Source: Ypsolopha sequella (Eukaryota; Arthropoda; Insecta; Lepidoptera; Ypsolophidae). Taken from it: 64,000 bases of DNA. This document shows, in pieces, positions 57,143-64,000 of the stretch. Location of the stretch: assembly GCA_934047225.1 (NCBI GenBank), contig OW203984.1:10425201-10489200 (forward strand), given 5' to 3'. The notes below the pieces were generated by a model that saw only the letters and a list, made by a program, of their open reading frames with translations, had not been told where the DNA came from and searched no databases. Both the position numbers and the translations under genes were made by a program. Every line of letters begins with the position of its first letter. Within the stretch, counting starts at the first letter, position 1.

Positions 57143-58504
57143 CGTAACCGAGTTATTTATTGGTCTTACGCCCGTGTATTATACTACGTTTTTCAATGCA
57201 TAGTGTGAGAAAATAAAACAAATATAATCTTGTGAACTTTAAATTATGAGTGACTCAAAAGGACTGTATCCAGAGCCGTTAAACAGTGGAAAAAAAAGTA
57301 TAACATTTATGGTACACAGGAAAGGCTGCAGGTTAGCCAACCATTGTAAATAAATTAAAAATAATAAAGCCCTAGGGCAAAATAATCGACCTTCTGTTCG
57401 GTTTTGATGCATAAAAAGTGGGCCTTTACGAGCACTTGCATTGAAAAATATGTCTTGTCATTGTTATGTGTCTTATTAAATCACAATAATAAGAATGCGA
57501 CAATGCTATTAAAGAATTTTTCTTGAAATTCCTGTTTTTTTTTCTGAAGTCACTATAAAAATTTACAGTAATTGTTTTTAATTATCTTATTCTTCATTTT
57601 ATAGAGTACAAAATGGTATTTATATTGTTTGAAAATTTTAATATTTACTATCGTATAAAGTGAGAATACTGAACCCTGTTTTTGCCCGATTTTCGAACTC
57701 CGAGATTACGGTAAACCAAGACTCGCGTTTGTTGGTGGCGTTTTCGGAGTTGTCAACCTAAATTTTGATTATTAATTATTTTATTAAAAATTTGCACTTT
57801 CAGACTCCGCTATCGTTTAAAAATATTCACTTTCGGACTTAATTGAAATTTAAACACTTTAAATAAATAATCGTTGCTAAATGTAACTGAACTTTGTTAA
57901 AACAATTGATGTGAATATAGTCCGCTAATAATTATATAATAATCGTCGGTGAAATGCAGGTGTACCGAGTATGGACTGTGACGTGCATTTTACAGTTCAC
58001 AACCGAAAACCTCTGACACCCCCTCGGGGATTCATGTCGTGATGATATATTCATATATAATTATAGTAAAATACAATTGAAGAATGACTAAGTTTGACTT
58101 CGGGGAATTTTAACTTGTAAGAAGCAAGATGAGGTCATTGATCCAAACATAGAAAAGAACATACATATACATTATGTCTTATTTGCAATTATATATTTTT
58201 CAATGCAAGTGCTCGTAAAGGCCCACTTTTTATGCATTAAAACCGAACAGAAAGTCGATTATTTTGCCCTAGGGCTTTATTATTTTTATTTTTTTATTTA
58301 TTTACAATGGTTGGCTAACCTGCAGCCTTTCCTGTGTACCATAAATGTTATATATTTTTTCCACTGTCTAACGGCTCTGGATACAGTCCTTTTGAGCCAT
58401 TCATAATTTAAAGTTCACAAGATTATATTTGTTTTATTTCCTCACATAGCATTGAAAAACGTAGTATGATACACGGGCGTAAGAGCAGTAATTACTCGGT
58501 TACG
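57143..58504. mobile_element. 1.36-kb foldback element with ~330-bp arms
   Basis: CGTAACCGAG at 57,143 and CTCGGTTACG ending at 58,504 bound two arms (about 57,143-57,470 and 58,180-58,504) that are reverse complements with few changes (TACGCCCGTGTAT, AAGTTCACAAGATTATATTT, CTGCAGGTTAGCCAACCATT, CCCTAGGGCAAAATAATCGA). TTAA occurs just outside both ends (57,138-57,141 and 58,506-58,509). The roughly 700-bp spacer has no reading frame of note. Confidence 0.8.
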
Positions 58505-59668
58505 TTTAAGAGTATGACATAGCCAAAACAAAAACCAGTTCCGGGCGTGGCTTATTCTATTTTACGATAGCGCGCGGGGGGAAATTCGTCCCGGTCTCTA
58601 AGCTCGCGTCACCATAGCAAAAATACGAATAGAGTGGACGAGGCAGGGTCAAAAGTAATACGTATTTTATTTTATCTAATTTATTAGTGTATTTCGATCA
58701 TCGTCACACGGCATTGATCCTACTTGCTATCACGTCGGGACGTAAATTTATTATGGTCGGCTAAAAGTGGTTTTTTGAGTGTTTGATTTATCAGTTGACC
58801 CTCGGAACATTTCAGACACTCCTTTAGAGATACATAATAATATCGTGACGGATAATTGTCACCATTACCCATTCTTTAAATATTTTTCGCCCGTTGAGCT
58901 GGTTTTACACTTGCGGGAAAATAAATTGGACCGAAAATTTCTTTACAAAAATTTTTACTAAAGTTGTTATTACAAAAAGTGGAAACTAACAAGTATTCTC
59001 AGAAGGAATGCACCACGTCACTATCTATCTCACTGTAGCCTATATCAATTATGCCTCTCTCATTCAACCACGTTTAACTGCGTTACTATCTCATTCCAAC
59101 TCATTTTAAATAGCGTCACTATTTATCTCACTCTAACGCGTGTTAAATGGCATTTCTAATGAACGTCAAATATTTTTACTGCCCGCCACTCTTTCATTCT
59201 AAATTCTAATTATTTAAAAAATACGCAACTCCTTTGGTAGTAAAATAGCAATAACTTTTTTTTCAAAAGTAATACACAGAAATTGCCAGATCATTTGAAA
59301 AACAATATTTGATGAGCCGTTATTTAAGACAATTTGCAAAACTAACATAGGACATTTTTTTTCAGGGTGTGGTATCGAACTAACTAAATTGGGTTTTTAT
59401 TTTTCTTCCTGATGTAACAGCATTTCAAGGTTTATTTTTGACTTTATCAATAGCATGACTATTCAGAGTTGCGCAACAAAAATTTTATTCTTAGAATTTA
59501 GAACTGGTTAGCTTTGACTCTCAAAAATCTATTCGAATTTATAAAAGTACCATCAACTCGAAGACTATCTACTTTTTGCTGAGGTCATAATTTGATATTC
59601 TGGTCAGTCATGAGCTGGCCTACCAGCCTTCCAAGGGAAAGCGTTGACTTTTGGGACACCTGTTTACC
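58505..59668. other. Non-coding stretch between two foldback elements
   Basis: A GC-richer patch at 58,530-58,620 (CGGGCGTGGCTTATTCTA, GATAGCGCGCGGGG) is unassigned. A 60-codon frame at 58,779-58,961 is not recognised. Confidence 0.3.
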
Positions 59669-61461
59669 CTTGGGATAAATCGCCAAGTGTTTAAAATATA
59701 GAAATTTATTTGTATCATAGTTTGAAATGTTCAGGTCCCTTTACGCAAAATGAAAAAACAAAACTCTTTTAGGATTAATTTGTTGTCCCTATGTTTGTCT
59801 GTTTTTCCGTTTGTCTAGGCAATTTTTCTGGGTAAAATCAATAAATGCTAATATTTACAACCCTGTAAAATATACATATTATAACGTTTTTATGGCCTTT
59901 TGTTTAACTTTTTCATACAAATTTTCTCCTTATGAAAATATAGAGATCAACACTTCACATAATATTTTCATTTGAAAGAAAGCACAGAAAGGACCTGTAG
60001 AACAAATAATGTAAAAAATATAAAACCATATCTTTCTATTCTAAAGGGATTAATAATTTACTGTTTGTTCAATGTGGCGATAGCTTTGTTTATTTTTTTT
60101 TTCTTTGTTACAAAGATAACAAATATTTTCATACAAGGTTTTCCTTAAGGGCTATTTCTCCGAATTTGTAACAAAATATTAAGAAATAATTATAACGGTA
60201 AAGTACAACTTTTAGCTAAGACAATTTATTGTTAAAAGTTTGCTATATGCATAAACATATTTTAATGATATTATGGTATCTTCAAAATAATTGGGTTTTC
60301 CATAAGCGTGATATCAGATTATTTAAGAAATTTACGGCTGGTATCACGACGACGGATAAGCCAATTATTTTATTACTATTGTAATATAATTAAAAATATG
60401 TTAATGCATACAGCAGACTTTTAACTATAAGTTTTCTTAACTAAATTAGTATTTTTACTTATTGAAATTGTATTTCTCATCAAGAAGTGCAAGATGACAA
60501 GATATTCAAAATAAGTTAATTGAATTTGTGAAATGGTTTCAGGTCAAAACAGTTTTCCATGAAACGGTAATTGTTTATACTTAGCAAAGTGTGTAAACTT
60601 AGTCATCTTAACATGAACGACGCCTGTATTTTTCTCTTTTTTATTTCCAGTATAGATACAAATACAGTATAGATACAAACTTGTTAAAGTTTGCGTAAAA
60701 ACGAGGCAATATTGACGATATCTTGACAGCTATTATGATGGTGTTTTATCAAATTATGCTTTTTGGACTGTATAGAGACGTAGTTAGATGTCACTAGAAT
60801 ATACTCATGAAAAAAGATATGAAGAAAATAAGCTGTAGACTTCACATTCGGTTTATACCTATTGTATGAATTTTAAGAAAAATACAGGGGTAAAGGGACC
60901 TCTTAAGGAAAACCTTGTATTAAACTATTTGTTATCTTAGTAAAAAATAATTCAAGGAAAAAAATAAACAAAGCTATCGCCACATTGAATAGTAGATAAT
61001 TAATCCCTTTAGAATAGAACAACATGGTTTTCATATTTTTTACATTATTTGTTCAACAATTCCTTTCTGTGTTGACTTTTAAATGCAAAATATTATCTCA
61101 AGTGTTCATCCCTACATTTTCATAGTGAGAAAATTTGTATGAAAAACGTAAAAAAAAAACGTAGAAATCTAAAACGTAATATAAATAAAAACGTCAAAAG
61201 TATGTTTTTACAGCTCTATAGAGGGCCGTTAATATTGGTATTTATTAATTTTACCCAGAAAAAATTGTCTAGACAAACGGACAGACAGACAAACATAGGG
61301 ATAGCAAATTAATCCTAAAAGAGTTTCATTGTTTTCATTTTGCGTAACAGAACCTGAACATGTACCGACAGGATTATCTACGATCTAATAATTTTGCCAT
61401 GCACTGTAAATTGTTTCAAAATAAATTTCTATATTTTAAATGCTTGGCGATTTATCCCAAG
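59669..61461. mobile_element. 1.8-kb foldback element with ~500-bp arms
   Basis: CTTGGGATAAATCGCCAAG at 59,669 is the exact complement of CTTGGCGATTTATCCCAAG ending at 61,461. The arms (about 59,669-60,151 and 60,901-61,461) stay complementary with moderate divergence (GTTTGTCTAGGCAATTTTT/complement; GTGGCGATAGCTTTGTTTAT/complement; AAGGTTTTCCTTAAG/complement). The spacer of about 750 bp includes a copy of the ATTTGTAACAAAATATTAAG repeat at 60,160-60,360. No transposase seen. Confidence 0.8.
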
Positions 61462-62456
61462 TAAGTGTACCTATATAATTTGCAAAAAACTTCACTTATT
61501 GGACCTGAAATGGTGAGCCAGCTAGGTGAGCCTCTAGTAGGGTAATTTCACGAAAAGGTCATTAACCTTTGTTACAGATCTCAGTAAGTATAAGTAAATT
61601 AATTTGGGTTTCAATAACGATCACAAAATTATTCTTTTAGAGTAACATATATTATTTTCCCGCATAAAAGTATGAATTCAATCCAAATTCATTCAGTTAT
61701 GTTGTTATGACTATGGCACGATGTAGCTAAATCACTCATACGCATATTTTGTTGAGTTTTTAACGGCAGGAATATGATGCTCCTCGAAATATTACTTTAT
61801 AAAATTAATTTCAATGTGGTTTGAAGTAGTTTTGGGAGATATTTATAGCTTGCAAAAAAGGGCACAGGTTCCACGTCTTACGGGCGCCAACGCTAGGCGT
61901 AGACTGACAATATCTTGCTGCCGCTGACTGCATCAGTGGATTTACGTATTTTTGGAAAAAGGGGGTGCTTTTTTTGACCCGAATAACGTGGTATTTGGAA
62001 AATGAATAGATATCATTCACACTAATTTTATTAAAAAAAAACCAACAAAATCGCGAAAGCGATACCTGAAACAAAATCGGTAAGAAGTGTGCAATAGAGG
62101 GTTACAAAAAAATTCATTGACAAGTCAAATATGAATTGATTAACGTGGTTTGTGGAAAATGAATACCTTAAAGTTCAACCAAAAACATGTATTTTTTTTA
62201 TGGCTATACGTAACCTAATTATTGCAACAAAATCATCCGAAAGCTGACATTTTATTTCTGTTTGTATTTTCGTTCCCCTTAAATTAATGATTTAGTTGTG
62301 TATTTAGAACGAATTAAATGTGTTTTAAATCGTCCTCGTAATTTATTCCTTTTCGCCCTTGTAGCATAAACTACTATTATAAATAATCAAGGAATGTATA
62401 ATATTTTTAGTTATAGAAATAATTTAAATAGGTACGTTCATGTATTTTATAAAAAA
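61462..62456. other. AT-rich intergenic stretch
   Basis: A minus-strand frame at 61,811-62,074 is unrecognised. No element supported. Confidence 0.3.
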
Positions 62457-62720
62457 GCGGCGGTAGCTCAGTCGGTAGAACGCTGGCCTCTCAATCTTGA
62501 GACCCAGGTTCGATCCCCGGTCGGGCATGTACCAACGAGTTTTTCAAGATTTATATGCGTAGTATTTGTATTACCTAACACTTAGCACTTGCTGAACGGT
62601 GAAGGAACACATGTGAGGAACCCACATACCCTAAAAACCGTGTATTTGTGCCCGGAGATAGGCGATAGGGCTCACCATCCATCACGTTTGGATATCAATA
62701 TATTAAAAATATGGATCATG
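62457..62720 (+). mobile_element. tRNA-derived SINE
   Basis: The head is tRNA-like with both pol III promoter boxes: TAGCTCAGTCGG (A box, 62,464-62,475) and GGTTCGATCC (B box, 62,508-62,517). The anticodon arm is degraded, so it is not a working tRNA. The body near 62,590-62,630 (CTGAACGGTGAAGGAACACATGTGAGGAACCC split over several bases) resembles the conserved central segment of insect SINEs (GAAGGAAAACATCGTGAGGAAACC). It is not followed by a clear simple-sequence tail. Confidence 0.8.
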
Positions 62721-62836
62721 GATCACCATAATCGTTGGCGAAACGCGGGTTGGAAAAAAAACTGAAATGCAAGTCCACAATTGGGAACACCTCTGACACC
62801 CCCTCGGGGATTAATGTCGTGACGATATATTTTATA

Positions 62837-63716
62837 TACAGGGTGGAAAAAATGAAAGGGCCCTGGAGGGGAACTACCTTAAATCCTTTAGTTAACTCAT
62901 TTTACTGAAAGGAAACATTCCTTTATTTTTTAAAAGAAACAAAACTGCATTCAAAGATCTTCTAAAATTTGCTTGTCTCACCCGGGAACTGAACCAATTA
63001 AAAATAAAAAAAATAAACCCTCGCTATTTTATTATACGAATCGGTAGGATTATTGTTCAGGATAAAATTTGTCTACTAAACTAAAGTCTTACACTCATCT
63101 GTTGTACGAGATACCCATGAAATTGAATATTTTATTAACAATACCTAGTACTGTTCACTTGTAAAGTAATAATTATACGCCTTTAAACTTTTCGTCTGTA
63201 CGCCTAGTGCAAGAAGTAATTGTGCTCTGCATACATTTATTATTACCATTTAACGATTTTCTTATTGAAGTCTTCAACAAGGTACTTAAGATAAATAACA
63301 TTAGCAAGCTTGTACTTCATACGATGTCTTTGGATGTAAGAGAGATAAGAAAATTAGAACGTTTCATTTACTTGTTACAAGTGAACAGTACTAGGTATTG
63401 TTAACAAAGAACTTGTAATAAATATTTAATTTCATGAGTATATCATACAACAGATGAGTGTAAGACCAAATGTTTATTAGACAAATTTTATTCTGAACAA
63501 TAATCCTACCGATTCGTATGATAAAATAGCGAGGGTTTATTTTTTTAATTTTTAGTTGGTTCGATTCCCGGGTGAGACAAGCGAATATCAAAATATCTTT
63601 GAATGCAGTTTTGTTTCTTTTAAAAAATAAAGGAATGTTTCCTTTCAGTAAAATGAGCTAACTAAACGATTTAAGGTAGCTCCCCTCCAGGTCCCTTAAA
63701 TTTTTTCCACCCTGTA
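62837..63716. mobile_element. 0.88-kb foldback element with TACAGGGTGG ends
   Basis: The ends TACAGGGTGGAAAAAAT and the complement ending CCACCCTGTA bound two arms (about 62,837-63,171 and 63,371-63,716) that are nearly exact reverse complements (GGAAACATTCCTTTATTTTT, CCGATTCGTA/complement, ATACCTAGTACTGTTCACTT). The spacer is about 200 bp. TA lies outside both ends. Frames across it are symmetry by-products. Confidence 0.85.
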
Positions 63717-63820
63717 TATTTTCATGTATTTTTTATGTAAGTTCAGTCGTATTCAATTAGGAGGTCCACGCAAACGGGCAAAACTTAGCATTTATAATAT
63801 GAAACATGTGGTTGTTGCAG

Positions 63821-64000
63821 GAAGCCAGGATGACGCTGGACAAGCAGCTGGTGTGGGCGCGCGACCCTTCGGAGACGTACATCCTGTCGCGCATCCACGA
63901 CCTGATGGGAGACGAGGCGGACGTGTTCCCTCTGGACAACAGGTTCCCCAAGAAGGTCTGCAGCTTCGAGGACATCTTCCCCGCCGGTGATCCGAACAAG
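63821..64000 (+). CDS. jar: First coding exon of myosin VI (jaguar), partial
   Basis: A strong acceptor (GTTGTTGCAG, ending 63,820) opens an exon with 9 nt of 5'UTR and an ATG at 63,830-63,832. The 57 codons to the window edge read MTLDKQLVWARDPSETYILS, then RIHDLMGDEADVFPLDNRF, then PKKVCSFEDIFPAGDPNK. This matches the N-terminal subdomain of class VI myosin heavy chains (family form QLVWVRD..E.YI..RI..L...E..V.P.D...PKR.C.FDDI), before the P-loop. Myosin VI is the minus-end-directed actin motor used in endocytosis, membrane anchoring and spermatid individualisation. Codon use is GC-rich, unlike the upstream sequence. The 5'UTR exon must lie upstream, possibly beyond the foldback elements. 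The exon is cut by the window edge. Confidence 0.9.

Noticed and set aside
62461..62531. tRNA gene
   Set aside because: The A and B boxes are intact but the anticodon arm and acceptor pairing are degraded and a SINE-like body follows, so it was called a SINE.
63757..63999. 80-codon minus-strand frame at the right edge
   Set aside because: It is antisense to the myosin VI exon and arises from its GC-rich codons.

Overview
The window looks like nuclear DNA from a moth or butterfly. The evidence is: an AT-rich background with small GC-rich gene islands; insect gene exons (a Chd64-type calponin-homology protein, the first coding exon of myosin VI, and a secretory thioredoxin-like exon); and dense repeats of kinds common in Lepidoptera (GGGTTCCGTA elements, CTAGCTTTTGCCCGC elements, CR1/jockey-type LINEs, a tRNA-derived SINE, many hairpin-forming nonautonomous DNA transposons). 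Order and species assignment is by recognition, not by search.

Only three stretches are confidently host genes. On the minus strand at about 10.1 kb there is one signal-peptide-bearing exon of a thioredoxin/PDI-like protein, in a CpG-rich island with an NRF-1-type palindrome just upstream; its later exons were not found. At 31,954-32,517 there is a complete one-exon Chd64 (transgelin-like) reading frame with polyadenylation signals. At 63,821 to the right edge is the first coding exon of myosin VI (jaguar), entered through a splice acceptor and running out of the window.

The rest is mobile-element sediment. 1-9.4 kb: GGGTTCCGTA repeat, a decayed Tc1-like long-TIR element carrying a nested hAT-type element with an exact 8-bp target duplication, and an unrecognised minus-strand coding-like block with one in-frame stop. 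11-17 kb: a Tc1 transposase relic split by a small MITE, then a 4.4-kb decayed DIRS-type (tyrosine recombinase) retrotransposon bounded by perfect 40-bp inverted repeats and containing a 5S rRNA-derived fragment. 17.9-22.7 kb: a 5'-truncated LINE and two tandem THAP-coding MITEs. 24-25.4 kb: relatives of the DIRS ends and a hAT-like element. 30-31.4 kb: a second LINE split by another retroelement with a 14-bp duplication. 35.9-37.1 kb: a 23-copy, 52-bp minisatellite. 43.4-46.3 kb: a TTAA-flanked composite element containing a 380-bp palindrome. 47-57 kb: duplications, several MITEs and a hAT element built around CCGGATA repeats. 57-63.7 kb: three foldback elements of 0.9-1.8 kb and a SINE, directly upstream of the myosin VI exon.

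No operon-like organisation is expected or seen. Most of the window is either intergenic or the large first intron(s) of flanking genes. Several short reading frames look protein-like but are unrecognised; they are listed with low confidence.
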